A stretch of 64,000 nucleotides of DNA from positions 1 through 64,000 of the forward strand of contig NZ_JROO01000045.1 of the NCBI RefSeq assembly GCF_000826685.1. The letters run 5' to 3'. Position numbers and translations under genes: made by a program. Positions 44,237 through 56,918 of this stretch are shown piece by piece (positions within the stretch are counted from its first letter, which is position 1; each line of letters opens with the position of its first letter). Origin of the DNA: Streptomonospora alba (GTDB lineage Bacteria; Actinomycetota; Actinomycetes; Streptosporangiales; Streptosporangiaceae). The notes beneath the pieces are model-generated. The model was not told the origin of the DNA and ran no database searches. It saw nothing but the letters and a program-made list of their open reading frames with translations.

Positions 44237-45888
44237 CCGCCACCGCGTCCGCGTCGCACAAGGCGCCCCCGGACGACCTCGGAAGCGGCGGCCACGGCTT
44301 CGTCGGCACCTGGACGCTGACCCGCTTCCTGCTGCGCCGCGACCGCGTGCGGCTCCCGGCCTGGGCCGTGGGATTCGCCGTGTTCATGGGCTACCTGGCC
44401 GCTGCTCTGCCCGCCGTCTACGGCGACGAGGCCCAGTTGCAGGCCGTCTCGCAGCTGTTCCGGGACCCCGTCGGCAGGCTCATGGTGGGGCCCGGCTACG
44501 GCCTTGAGGAACCCTCCCTGGAGCGGTTCGTCGCCAACGGCTACGGGCTCTACTTCCTGATCCTCGTCGCGCTCATGAACATCCTGCTGGTGAGCAGGCA
44601 CACCCGGGTCGAGGAGCAGCACAACCGGGCCGAGTTGGTGCGCGCCAATGTGGTCGGCCGGTATGCGTCCCTGACGGCGGCGCTGGCCGTCGCCGTGATC
44701 ACCGACGTCGCGGTCGCCGGTGCGGTCTTCGCGATGATGACGGGCGTCGGCGGGTACGGAGCCGCGGGCTCCGTGCTGTTCTCCGCCGCCGTCGCCGCGA
44801 CCGGGCTCGCCTTCGCCGGGGTCGCCGCGGTCACCGTGCAGTTGTCCGAATACTCCCGTGCGGCCTCGGGCATGGCGGGCGCGGTGCTGGGAGCCTCCTA
44901 CGTCGTGCGCTCCGGCGGCGACATGGCCGAGCAGGAAGGGTCGCTCCTCTCGTGGTTCTCGCCGCTGGCCTGGGGGCAGCAGACCGCGCCGTTCGTACTC
45001 GACCGCTGGTGGCCGCTGCTGCTGCCGCTCGCGACGGCGGCGGTCGGCATCGCGGTGGGCTACGCCCTGTTGATGCGCCGCGACCTCGGCGCGGGCCTGC
45101 TCGCCGTACGGGCTGGCCGACCGCGCGCCTCGCCGTGGCTGGGCACCCCGTGGGGTCTGGCCCTGCGCTTGCAGCGCAGCTCCATCCTCTGGTGGGCCGC
45201 CGGGCTGGGCATCGCCGCGCTCGCCTTCGGCGCCTACGCCGATACGCTGCTGCAGGCCGCCGGCGACCTGCCCGCGATGTTCGTCGATCTGTTCGGCGGC
45301 GCCGAACAGATGCTGGCCGGCTACCTCGCTTACATGGCCCGGTTCATGGCCTTCCTCGCCGGCGCCTACGCGATCCTGTCCGTGCAGGGCCTGCGTGCCG
45401 AGGAGACCAAGGGACGCGGTGAGCCGGTGCTGGCGACCCCGGTCAGCCGCTGGGAGTGGCTGGGCAGCAGCCTCGCCGTCACCGCCGCCGGAGTGGTCGT
45501 GCTGATGGCGGTCGCCGGCGCGGCCACCGGCCTGGGCGCCGCCCTGGTCACCGGCGACTCGCAGCACTTCGGCGATCTGCTGCTGGCCTACCTGAACCAG
45601 GTGCCGCCGGTCCTGGTGGTGCTGGGCGCCGCTGCGCTGCTCTTCGGAGCGCTGCCGCGCGCCGTTTCGGCGGCCTGGGTCGTCGTCGGCTACGGGCTGG
45701 TGGTCGGCACCTTCGGGGCGCTGATGGACCTTCCCGACACGGCCTTCGACGCCTCGCCGTTCCACCACCCGGCGCAGATGCCGGCCCAGGAGTTCGCGGC
45801 CGGGCCCGTGGTCGTCCTGCTGGCGATCGCCGCGGTCCTCGCTGCGCTGGGACTGATCGCCTTCCGCAGGCGCAGCGTCAACGTCTGA
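44233..45888 (+). CDS. ABC exporter permease, fused double-length
   Basis: 551 residues from GTG 44233, seven bases after GGAGG, overlapping the ATPase stop. Roughly twelve membrane segments in two similar halves (first half [20 protein letters not shown], second half [20 protein letters not shown]), so one chain supplies both membrane domains. This type occurs in actinobacterial TetR/ATPase/permease operons that export antibiotics or polyketide-like compounds; substrate not predictable. Confidence 0.92.
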   Translation: MTATASASHKAPPDDLGSGGHGFVGTWTLTRFLLRRDRVRLPAWAVGFAVFMGYLAAALPAVYGDEAQLQAVSQLFRDPVGRLMVGPGYGLEEPSLERFVANGYGLYFLILVALMNILLVSRHTRVEEQHNRAELVRANVVGRYASLTAALAVAVITDVAVAGAVFAMMTGVGGYGAAGSVLFSAAVAATGLAFAGVAAVTVQLSEYSRAASGMAGAVLGASYVVRSGGDMAEQEGSLLSWFSPLAWGQQTAPFVLDRWWPLLLPLATAAVGIAVGYALLMRRDLGAGLLAVRAGRPRASPWLGTPWGLALRLQRSSILWWAAGLGIAALAFGAYADTLLQAAGDLPAMFVDLFGGAEQMLAGYLAYMARFMAFLAGAYAILSVQGLRAEETKGRGEPVLATPVSRWEWLGSSLAVTAAGVVVLMAVAGAATGLGAALVTGDSQHFGDLLLAYLNQVPPVLVVLGAAALLFGALPRAVSAAWVVVGYGLVVGTFGALMDLPDTAFDASPFHHPAQMPAQEFAAGPVVVLLAIAAVLAALGLIAFRRRSVNV

Positions 45889-45903
45889 CCCGATGTGGTC
45901 GCC

Positions 45904-45945
45904 GCAGCGCCGCCGCCCCGACGTACAGCGGGGCGGCGGCGCTGC
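45904..45945. terminator. bidirectional hairpin terminator
   Basis: Perfect 17-base stem gcagcgccgccgccccg / cggggcggcggcgctgc with an 8-base loop, located between the convergent permease and oxidoreductase genes. Confidence 0.85.
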
Positions 45946-46010
45946 GTGGTCGTCGAGCGCCACCGGGTTCGCGGTGCCGCAGCCTGGTCGCACCGGTGCC
46001 CGGTGCCCGG

Positions 46011-46496
46011 TCACCGGTCGGGACGCAGGGCGATGACGGGGATGCCGCCGTCGGGGTCGGCTCCGAGCCGCTCGTACAAGCGGTCGGTGCCGTCGGGCTC
46101 GTGGCCGAGGGCGCGCACCAGGCCGGCGGCGGTGCGCGGGCGGCGACGGGCGTAGTCGGCGAGGGCACGGCCGGACTCCTGCGGCGGCAGCGGAACCGCG
46201 GTGCCGCGGTAGCGCCGCCGGCCGACTTCCACCAGTACGCGGGGATCGGCGCGGATGTTGCGGTACCACTGCGACCGGTCGCCGTAGCCGGAGGCGATCA
46301 GCACGCCGCCGCTTTGCTCATCCCGGCCGATCACTTCCAGCACCACCCGGCGGGGGCGGCCGGTGACGCGGCCGCGGTGGGTGAGCAGCAGGAAGCGTCC
46401 TCCCAGCAGTCGACCGAGGCCGAGCCGGTAGATCCCGATCGGCGCCCGGTAAAGGGCGCGGCGGAGGGGAGTGCGCGGCGGGTCGGCGAACGTCAC
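46011..46496 (-). CDS. nitroreductase/deazaflavin-dependent oxidoreductase family protein
   Basis: 161 residues, the usual length of Ddn-like F420-binding split-barrel proteins. Family marks: FLLLTHRGRVTGRPRRVVLE at about residue 35, then IASGYGDRSQWYRNIRADPR and VEVGRRRYRGTA. The members use F420H2 to reduce quinones or nitro compounds, close to the membrane. Monocistronic, convergent with the ABC operon. Confidence 0.85.
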   Translation of the reverse strand: MTFADPPRTPLRRALYRAPIGIYRLGLGRLLGGRFLLLTHRGRVTGRPRRVVLEVIGRDEQSGGVLIASGYGDRSQWYRNIRADPRVLVEVGRRRYRGTAVPLPPQESGRALADYARRRPRTAAGLVRALGHEPDGTDRLYERLGADPDGGIPVIALRPDR

Positions 46497-46684
46497 GGCG
46501 CTTCGGCCTTCCGAAGAGGCGCAAGGGCTCCGCTCGATCCCACCACGTCCCGGCGCGGGCAGGGAACCACCGCCGCGCTCCTCTCCGAGAGGCGGGACCG
46601 GGGCCCTGTCGCGGCGGCGGGCGCTGCACCGCTGTGCTCTTGACAGGGATTCGTGCGCCGGCTTTCAATTGATCGCGATTATTT

Positions 46685-46704
46685 ACCGTCCATTCGGTCA
46701 GTAA
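46685..46704. promoter_or_regulatory. palindrome upstream of paaI-paaK, candidate TetR-type operator
   Basis: ACCG-TCCATT-CGGT (46685-46698) with extra partial symmetry in the flanking tta/taa, 20-40 bases before the thioesterase start. TetR-type regulators of phenylacetate genes in actinobacteria bind ACCG...CGGT palindromes, so this is a plausible operator; the regulator is not in the window. Confidence 0.45.
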
Positions 46705-46722
46705 GTAAGGCGGTGGAGGCTT

Positions 46723-47169
46723 GTGCCACGCCCGTCCACGGAGGTCGCGGACGCGACCCGCGCCATGCTCGACGCCGATGCCGCCTCGGCCTCCCTCGGC
46801 ATCGACGTCACCTCGGCGCGCGACGGTTGCGCGGCGGCCCGTATGCGCGTGACCGAGGGGATGGTCAACGGGCACGGGATCGCGCACGGCGGCTTCCTCT
46901 TCCTGCTCGCCGACACGGCGTTCGCCGCCGCGTGCAACAGCCACGGGCCCGTCACCGTCGCTGCAGGGGCCGAGATCTCGTTCGTCGCCAGCGCCCGCCT
47001 CGGCGACGAACTGGCCGCCGCCGCACAGGAGCGCACCCGCTACGGCCGCAACGGCATCTACGACGTCACGGTCCGCCGCCGAAGCCCGCAAGGCGAGGAA
47101 GTCGTCGCCGAGTTCCGCGGTCGCAGCCGCACCGTCGGCAGGTCGAGCACCGAGGAGTCTCCAGCATGA
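46723..47169 (+). CDS. paaI: PaaI-like hotdog thioesterase
   Basis: 148 residues, GTG start three bases after GGAGG, which is short spacing. Hotdog-fold signature GIAHGGFLFLLADTAFAAA (the H-G-G-x5-D core) and VAAGAEISFVASARLGDEL match PaaI, which hydrolyses stalled ring-hydroxylated phenylacetyl-CoA. Its stop overlaps the paaK start (ATGA), confirming a shared pathway. No ring-epoxidase genes (paaABCDE) are seen here. Confidence 0.9.
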   Translation: MPRPSTEVADATRAMLDADAASASLGIDVTSARDGCAAARMRVTEGMVNGHGIAHGGFLFLLADTAFAAACNSHGPVTVAAGAEISFVASARLGDELAAAAQERTRYGRNGIYDVTVRRRSPQGEEVVAEFRGRSRTVGRSSTEESPA

Positions 47170-48512
47170 CCACCACCTACGGCGGAGTCCCGAGTGCCCG
47201 GGGGGCGGGTACCGCGCCGGCGGCCGACGACCTGTCGCCGGCCGAGCGCCTCAGCGTCGACGAGTTGCGCGCGCGGCAACTGGAGCGCCTGCAGTGGACA
47301 CTGCGCCACGCCTACGAGAACGTGCCGCTCTACCGCCGCAAGTTCGACGACGCCGGTGTGCACCCCGACGACTGCCGACGGCTGGAGGACCTCGCGGAGT
47401 TCCCCTTCACCACCAAGCAGGACCTCCGCGACGGCTACCCCTTCGGCATGTTCGCCGTTCCGCGGCGCGACGTGCGCCGCATCCACGCCTCCAGCGGCAC
47501 GACGGGCAAACCGACCGTCGTCGGCTACACCGAAGCGGACCTGGACGTGTGGGCCGAGACGATGGCCAGGTCCATCCACGCCGCCGGCGGCCGCCCCGGC
47601 CACACGGTGCACATCTCCTACGGCTACGGCCTGTTCACCGGCGGCCTCGGCGCCCACTACGGCGCCGAGAAGCTCGGCTGCACCGTCGTACCTGCCTCCG
47701 GGGGTATGACGGCCCGGCAGGTGCAGATCATCCACGACTTCCGCCCCGAGATCATCATGGTGACGCCGTCGTACATGCTCACGCTGCTCGACGAGTTCGA
47801 GCGCCAGGGCATCGACCCGCGCACCACCTCGCTGACGACGGGGATCTTCGGCGCCGAGCCGTGGACCGAGCAGATGCGCCGCGAGATCGAAGGGCGCATG
47901 GACATCCACGCGGTCGACGTCTACGGCCTCTCCGAGGTGATGGGCCCCGGTGTCTCCCAGGAGTGCGTCGAGACCAAAGACGGACTGCACATCTGGGAGG
48001 ACCACTTCTACCCCGAGGTCGTCGACCCGATCGAGGGGCACGTGCTCCCCGACGGCCGGACCGGCGAGCTGCTGTTCACCTCCCTGACCAAGCAGGCGCT
48101 GCCGATCATCCGCTACCGCACCCGCGACCTCACCGCGTTGCGCCCCGGCACCGCGCGTCCGGCCTTCCGGCGCATGGACAAGGTCACCGGGCGCAGCGAC
48201 GACATGATCATCCTGCGCGGCGTCAACGTGTTCCCCACCCAGATCGAGGAGATCGTGCTCGGCACCGAGGGCCTCGCCCCGCACTTCCAGCTGCGGCTGA
48301 GTCGCAAGAACCGGATGGACCACATGACGGTCCTGGTCGAGGCGCTCGGCGACACCGCGGCCGATCGCCGCGCCGCGGCCGCGGCCGATATCGCCCTGCG
48401 CGTCAAGGACGGGGTCGGTGTGAGTGTCGACGTGGAGGTCGTCGACTCCGAATCCCTCGAACGCTCGGTCGGCAAGATCCGCCGGGTGATCGACGAGCGG
48501 CCGAAGGACTGA
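47166..48512 (+). CDS. paaK: phenylacetate-CoA ligase
   Basis: 448 residues, full length. ANL-superfamily acyl-CoA synthetase: AMP-binding loop IHASSGTTGKPTVVGYTEAD, then GLSEVMGPGVSQEC, IIRYRTRDLTAL and GRSDDMIILRGVNVFPTQIE as in PaaK. It activates phenylacetate with ATP and CoA in the cytosol. Translationally coupled to paaI. Confidence 0.95.
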   Translation: MTTTYGGVPSARGAGTAPAADDLSPAERLSVDELRARQLERLQWTLRHAYENVPLYRRKFDDAGVHPDDCRRLEDLAEFPFTTKQDLRDGYPFGMFAVPRRDVRRIHASSGTTGKPTVVGYTEADLDVWAETMARSIHAAGGRPGHTVHISYGYGLFTGGLGAHYGAEKLGCTVVPASGGMTARQVQIIHDFRPEIIMVTPSYMLTLLDEFERQGIDPRTTSLTTGIFGAEPWTEQMRREIEGRMDIHAVDVYGLSEVMGPGVSQECVETKDGLHIWEDHFYPEVVDPIEGHVLPDGRTGELLFTSLTKQALPIIRYRTRDLTALRPGTARPAFRRMDKVTGRSDDMIILRGVNVFPTQIEEIVLGTEGLAPHFQLRLSRKNRMDHMTVLVEALGDTAADRRAAAAADIALRVKDGVGVSVDVEVVDSESLERSVGKIRRVIDERPKD

Positions 48513-48568
48513 GGCGGTGGCGTGATCCGCCGTCGAAGCCCGGCCGCGCGTACGGCAGAGTGGAGCCC

Positions 48569-49048
48569 ATGAGCGCGGGGCAGATACTGGTGGCCGTCGG
48601 TGTGTTCCTGGGCGGAGCGACGCCCTGGCTGGAAGCTGTCGTGGTGATCCCCGCGGGCATCGTCGCCGGGTTGAACCCCGTGGTGGCGCTGCTGGCCGGG
48701 GCGGTCGGCAACCTCGTCACGGTGGGCGTCGCGGCGTGGTCGGGAGAGCGCATCCGCCGATGGTGGATCGCTCGCCGCCGCAGGCGCCGGGGCGAGAGTC
48801 CCGACACTGCGCCGGTGTCCACGGGGCGCCGCGCCCGTGCCGAGCGCATCGCGCGGCGGTGGGGGATGCCCGCGCTGGCCCTGCTCGGCCCGCTGGGGCT
48901 GGGCACGCAGCTCTCGGCCCTGGTGGCGGTGGGGATCGGTGCCAGCTCCCGCGCCGCCTTCGCCTGGGTCGGTGCCGCGACGGTGCTGTGGAGCGTCGTC
49001 GCCGCCGTCGCCGCGGAGACCGGCATGAACATCGCCGGTATCGGCTGA
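48569..49048 (+). CDS. small multidrug-export family membrane protein
   Basis: 159 residues, ATG four bases after GGAG. N-terminal hairpin LGGATPWLEAVVVIPAGIVA and GLNPVVALLAGAVGN, a very basic loop ([13 protein letters not shown]) and two more membrane segments (LGPLGLGTQLSALVAVGIG, VGAATVLWSVVAAVAAETG). This is the pattern of the putative small multi-drug export family (Sm_multidrug_ex); actual export is unproven for most members. Starts 56 bases after paaK. Confidence 0.75.
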   Translation: MSAGQILVAVGVFLGGATPWLEAVVVIPAGIVAGLNPVVALLAGAVGNLVTVGVAAWSGERIRRWWIARRRRRRGESPDTAPVSTGRRARAERIARRWGMPALALLGPLGLGTQLSALVAVGIGASSRAAFAWVGAATVLWSVVAAVAAETGMNIAGIG

Positions 49049-49146
49049 CCGGGCGCGGTCGCCCTCGACCGCCGAGCGCGCGCCCCGCACGACGACGGGG
49101 AAGGGGATCGCCGCGCCTACCGCTTGCCGCTCCTCGCCGCGGAGCG

Positions 49147-49704
49147 TCAGGTCGCCGCGAGGGAGCGGGCGTAGTTGACCGACTGCGTGACCTGGACGAC
49201 CGTCTGCGGGCCGTGAGCGGGGATCAGCGTGGAGTGGTAGACGCCGCTTCCCTGGACGGTGACCTGCACGTTCCCCGTGGTCTTCTCCTCCTTCATGAGC
49301 AGGAAGAGCAGGCCCAGCAGGCCGATGCCGCAGAACCAGATGCCCACCACCACCGACGCCACCGCGAGGATGATGCCCGTCTGCGAGACGCCCTGGGTGG
49401 TGTGTGTCACGTCCGTGACCGTCCAGGTGCTGCCCTTGATCGGCATGCGGCCCGCCGGTGTGATCACGGAGGTCTGGGTGATGGCGATGTCGCCGATGGT
49501 GGTGAGTACGGCGTCGTTCTGGGGCTGTTCGGAGGGGCCCTGCCACCCTCCCGTCTGGAAACCGGGATCGAAGGGGCCGCCGAAGTCGGCTGAGGGGTCG
49601 CCCGGGTAGCCGCCGCCGGGCATGCCCGGTTGTGCGTAGGGATCGTTCTGGAATGGCCGGTTGTAGGGGTCGTCCGGATCCGAGGGAGGCGGGGGGTAGC
49701 TCAT
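49147..49704 (-). CDS. Pro/Gly-rich single-pass membrane protein, unknown
   Basis: 185 residues. Residues 1-65 are rich in Pro, Gly, Asp and Tyr (MSYPPPPSDPDDPYNRPF), typical of disordered actinobacterial cytoplasmic tails. The central part has DIAITQTSVITPAGRMPIKG and two close hydrophobic runs (TGIILAVASVVVGIWFCGIG, LLGLLFLLM). The C-terminal ~55 residues look like a beta-domain. No family name known. Divergent from the cobN riboswitch. Confidence 0.75.
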   Translation of the reverse strand: MSYPPPPSDPDDPYNRPFQNDPYAQPGMPGGGYPGDPSADFGGPFDPGFQTGGWQGPSEQPQNDAVLTTIGDIAITQTSVITPAGRMPIKGSTWTVTDVTHTTQGVSQTGIILAVASVVVGIWFCGIGLLGLLFLLMKEEKTTGNVQVTVQGSGVYHSTLIPAHGPQTVVQVTQSVNYARSLAAT

Positions 49705-49784
49705 GGTCGTCGATTCTCCCAAAGCCGGGGAGCGGCCGGAACCGTATGGCCGGACCGTGTCACCGCCGCAGCCCCGGTGGTGCC

Positions 49785-49985
49785 CGGCTCGCCGTGCTCG
49801 GACGGCGCCGCCCGGGGCCCGCCCGCGGCCGTCTGCCAAGATGGGCGCCGACGGCACGAAGGAACGCGGTGCGAGTCCGCGGCTGTCCCGCAACTGTCAG
49901 GGCCCGCGCGCCGCCCGCCGGAGCGCCGCCCGAGCCAGGAACTTCGTCCGTCGTGCCCATTTCCGGACACGGGGCGAGGACCCCG
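49785..49985 (+). ncRNA. cobalamin (B12) riboswitch upstream of cobN
   Basis: The conserved core is present: ggaacgcggtgcgagtcc, then ggctgtcccgcaactgt (the B12 box region) and further on gagccagga. Limits are approximate. It lies directly ahead of cobN on the same strand and should switch expression off when adenosylcobalamin is plentiful. Confidence 0.9.
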
Positions 49986-50010
49986 GCTAGCCAGAGAAGG
50001 ACGACCACGC

Positions 50011-53802
<3,792 letters not shown>

Positions 53803-53967
53803 TCCGCGTCCTGTCGCGCCCGCCGGCACGCGCCGGGTGCGGGCGGCGCGGCAGGGCGCGCCCCGCACGACCCTTCCGTGTCTGGAATGTGCCGTGCGCC
53901 GATGTGGTTGCTCACTTCTAGGGGGTAGTTTTAGACCAAGCCGCGTCCGGACGGGAGGTCGGTAACG

Positions 53968-54408
53968 ATGCCGATATGGGCCCTCTGGCTGATCGCGGCC
54001 GCCGCCTTGGGCGTCGCCGAGGTCTTCACGCTCACCCTGGCACTGGGTCTGCTCGCCGCGGCGGCGCTGATCGCCGGCGTAGCCGGCGCCGTGGGCATGG
54101 GCTTTGTGGCGCAGGTTCTCATCTTCACCGTCGCTTCGCTCGCCGGGCTGGTGGTGGTGCGCCCGATCGCCAAGAGGCACCTGCGCCAGCCGCCGCCGCT
54201 GCGGTCGGGAACCGACGGCCTCGTGGGTCAGTCGGCCGTGGTCGTCGACGAGGTCACCGGCGAGCAGGGCCGCGTCAAGCTCCACGGCGAGGAGTGGTCG
54301 GCCCGCTGCATCGACGAGGACACCGTGATCCCGCCGGGAACACGGGTCGACGTCATGGAGATCGACGGCGCCACGGCCGTCGTCTATCCCAGGGAGGCGC
54401 TGCCGTGA
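53968..54408 (+). CDS. nfeD: NfeD-like membrane protein
   Basis: 146 residues, ATG nine bases after GGGAGG. Two or three membrane segments (LWLIAAAALGVAEVFTLTLA, GLLAAAALIAGVAGAVGMGF, QVLIFTVASLAGLVVVRPIA) precede an OB-fold domain with GLVGQSAVVVDEV and GRVKLHGEEWSARC. That is the short NfeD form that works with SPFH/stomatin-type proteins in membrane organisation. The SPFH gene follows 58 bases later. Confidence 0.92.
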   Translation: MPIWALWLIAAAALGVAEVFTLTLALGLLAAAALIAGVAGAVGMGFVAQVLIFTVASLAGLVVVRPIAKRHLRQPPPLRSGTDGLVGQSAVVVDEVTGEQGRVKLHGEEWSARCIDEDTVIPPGTRVDVMEIDGATAVVYPREALP

Positions 54409-54466
54409 GCGGGCCGCGCAGCAGCACGCCTTCCTCCGTCATCCGCTCGGCCTCCGGGAGGTAGCC

Positions 54467-55612
54467 ATGGGGATCGACATCCTCTTCATCGTCATCGCTG
54501 TCCTGGTCGTACTCGCTGTCGTTTCCACCGTGCGGATCGTGCCGCAGGCCCGCGCCTACAACATCGAGCGGTTCGGCCGCTTCCAGCGCACCCTCAAGCC
54601 GGGACTGAACTTCATCATCCCGGTCGTCGACCGCGTCAACACCAAGTACGACCTGCGTGAGCAGGTCTTCTCTTCCAAGCCGCAACCGGTGATCACCGAG
54701 GACAACCTCGTCGTCAACATCGACACCGTGCTCTACTACCAGATCACCGAGCCGCGGGCCGCGGCTTACGAGGTCGCCAACTACCTTGCGGCGATCGACC
54801 AGCTCACCGTGACCACGCTGCGCAACGTCATCGGCGGCATGGACCTGGAGCGCACGCTGACCTCCCGCGAGGAGATCAACTCCATGCTTCGGGGTGTTCT
54901 CGACGAAGCGACGGGCAAATGGGGGATCCGGGTGAACCGGGTCGAGATAAAGGCCATCGACCCGCCGCCCTCCATCAAGGAGGCGATGGAGAAGCAGATG
55001 CGCGCCGAGCGCGACAAGCGCGCCGTCGTGCTGCACGCCGAAGGCGAGCGCCAGCAGCGCATCCTCACCGCCGAGGGCGCGCGCCAGCAGGCCATCCTCG
55101 AGGCCCAGGGCGACCAGCAGGCGCGCATCCTGCGGGCCGACGGCGAGGCCCAGGCGATCGAGCGCGTCTTCCAGGCGGTGCACGCCAACAACGCCGACCC
55201 CAAGCTGCTCGCCTACAAGTACCTGGAGATGCTGCCGAGCCTGGCCAACGGCGAGGGCAACACCTTCTGGGTCATCCCCGGCGAACTCAGCCAGGCGGTG
55301 CAGAACGTCAGCAAGGCGTTCGCCGACACCGGCGCCGCCGCGCCCACCGGGTCCACCGGCTCCGGCCAGGAGGGCCCCGAGGAGTCCGGCGAGCAGGCGG
55401 GAGAACAGGCGGGAGAGGAGTCCCCGGCTCAGCTGACCTCCGGTCGGCCTCACGAATCGGCGACCGAGGCCGCCGACCACGCCGCCGAGATCGCCGCGGA
55501 GGCGGTGGCCAGCGCCCGCCAGGAGGCCGAGGCCGCGGCGGGCGCCGCGGCCGGCACCGGTCAGCAGGTGCCCGGGCAGCGCGGGCGCGAGGACGAGAGC
55601 CAGGGCCGGTAA
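54467..55612 (+). CDS. SPFH/Band 7 (stomatin/QmcA-like) protein
   Basis: 381 residues, ATG after GGGAGGTAGCC. One N-terminal membrane anchor (ILFIVIAVLVVLAVVSTVRI), then the SPFH domain (ARAYNIERFGRFQRTLKPGL, VITEDNLVVNIDTVLYYQIT, GVLDEATGKWGIRVNRVEIK) and a long Ala/Glu/Gln-rich coiled coil from about 180-260 (EGERQQRILTAEGARQQAIL). The last ~100 residues are low-complexity Ala/Glu/Gly. It forms ring assemblies in the membrane with NfeD. Confidence 0.94.
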   Translation: MGIDILFIVIAVLVVLAVVSTVRIVPQARAYNIERFGRFQRTLKPGLNFIIPVVDRVNTKYDLREQVFSSKPQPVITEDNLVVNIDTVLYYQITEPRAAAYEVANYLAAIDQLTVTTLRNVIGGMDLERTLTSREEINSMLRGVLDEATGKWGIRVNRVEIKAIDPPPSIKEAMEKQMRAERDKRAVVLHAEGERQQRILTAEGARQQAILEAQGDQQARILRADGEAQAIERVFQAVHANNADPKLLAYKYLEMLPSLANGEGNTFWVIPGELSQAVQNVSKAFADTGAAAPTGSTGSGQEGPEESGEQAGEQAGEESPAQLTSGRPHESATEAADHAAEIAAEAVASARQEAEAAAGAAAGTGQQVPGQRGREDESQGR

Positions 55613-55618
55613 TCACAC

Positions 55619-55648
55619 GGGCCGGCGGGGCGGCCGCCCCGCCGGCCC
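55619..55648. terminator. bidirectional hairpin terminator
   Basis: Thirty-base GC palindrome gggccggcggggcgg / ccgccccgccggccc between the convergent SPFH and oxidoreductase genes. Confidence 0.8.
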
Positions 55649-55674
55649 CGCATCGCATCCGGGGGCGACGCGCC

Positions 55675-56640
55675 TCAGGTCAGCAGCAGCTTGCCGGTGG
55701 TGCGCCGGGCCGCCAGGTCCTCGTGGGCGCGTGCCGCCTCGGCCAGCCCGTAGCGACCGCCGATGCGCACCTTCAGCCGCCCGGTTTCCACCAGCCCGAA
55801 CACGTCCGCGGAGCGCTCCAGCAGCTCCGAGCGCGAGGACACGTAGTGCGCCAGGGACGGCCGGGTGAGAAACACCGACCCGGCGCTGTTCAACCGCTGC
55901 GGGTCCACGGGCGGCACAGCGCCGCTGGCCTGCCCGAACAGCGCGAGCACGCCGCGCACGCGCAGCGATTCCAGGCTCGTCTCGAAGGTGTCGGCGCCCA
56001 CGCCGTCGTAGACGACAGCCACACCCGTGCCGCCGGTCACCTCGCGCACAGCCGAGGCCACATCGGTGCTGGTGTAGTCGATGATGTGGTCGGCTCCCGC
56101 CTCGCGGGCCAGCGTCTGCTTCTTTTCGGTGGAGGCGGTGCCGATGACCGTGGCGCCGCGCGCTTTGGCCATTTGGACCAGCAGCAGCCCGGTGCCGCCC
56201 GCGGCGGCGTGCACCAGCACGGTCTCGCCCGGCTGGACCGCGTGGGTGGAGTGGGTCAGATAGTGAGCGGTCATGCCCTGCAGCAGCACGGCGGCGGCCT
56301 GCTCGGCGGTGACGCCGTCGGGCACGGGCACCACCCGCTGAGCCGGCACCACCGCCTGGTCGGCGTAGCCGCCGGGCGCCATGGCCCAGGCCACCCGTGT
56401 GCCGACGGCGAACTCGGTGACGCCGGACCCGACCGCGGCGACGCTGCCGGCGGCTTCCACACCGGGAGTGAAGGGGGTGGATACCGCGTAGGCGCCGCTG
56501 CGCTGGTAGATGTCGATGAAGTTGATGCCGCGGGCTTCGACGTCGATCAGCACCTCGCCGGGCCCCGGCTCCGGAGCCTCGGTGTGGGTGAAGCGCATGA
56601 CCTCGGGGCCGCCCTGCTCTTCGATGACGATGGCGCGCAT
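55675..56640 (-). CDS. NADPH:quinone oxidoreductase (zeta-crystallin-like MDR)
   Basis: 321 residues. Family start MRAIVIEEQGGPEVMRF; GroES-like part with YQRSGAYAVSTPFTPGVEAA; quinone-reductase signature region AAAVLLQGMTAHYLTHSTHA; Rossmann motif LVHAAAGGTGLLLVQMAKAR. Lacks the zinc-binding cysteines, as expected for QOR. Uses NADPH to reduce quinones by one electron. Monocistronic with AGAGG before ATG. Confidence 0.94.
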   Translation of the reverse strand: MRAIVIEEQGGPEVMRFTHTEAPEPGPGEVLIDVEARGINFIDIYQRSGAYAVSTPFTPGVEAAGSVAAVGSGVTEFAVGTRVAWAMAPGGYADQAVVPAQRVVPVPDGVTAEQAAAVLLQGMTAHYLTHSTHAVQPGETVLVHAAAGGTGLLLVQMAKARGATVIGTASTEKKQTLAREAGADHIIDYTSTDVASAVREVTGGTGVAVVYDGVGADTFETSLESLRVRGVLALFGQASGAVPPVDPQRLNSAGSVFLTRPSLAHYVSSRSELLERSADVFGLVETGRLKVRIGGRYGLAEAARAHEDLAARRTTGKLLLT

Positions 56641-56918
56641 GCTGACCTCTCTCCGTACTGCGTCAAGGGGGTGCGTGCGCCGGTGCTGCGGGCCCGCACA
56701 CGACCAGGCTAGGGCTGCGCGGCCGAAACGTCTCCAGGCGGGCGGCCCCGGCCTGCCACCCGGCGAATGCGGGCCCCCGGGGAATCCGCGGCGCCGGGAG
56801 CCCGAGAGGTTGCTGCGGCGAGCGCGGCGCACCTGGGCACCGTCCATGGCGGCGGGCCGCTCGCCGAAGCGCGGGTGCTGCATGGCCGTCACCACCCGCC
56901 ATACTGCGCGCCGACTGG

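Noticed and set aside
44182-46269. Minus-strand frame across the ABC permease
   Set aside because: Gln/Arg/Gly-rich shadow; the permease on the plus strand has membrane segments and coupling to the ATPase.
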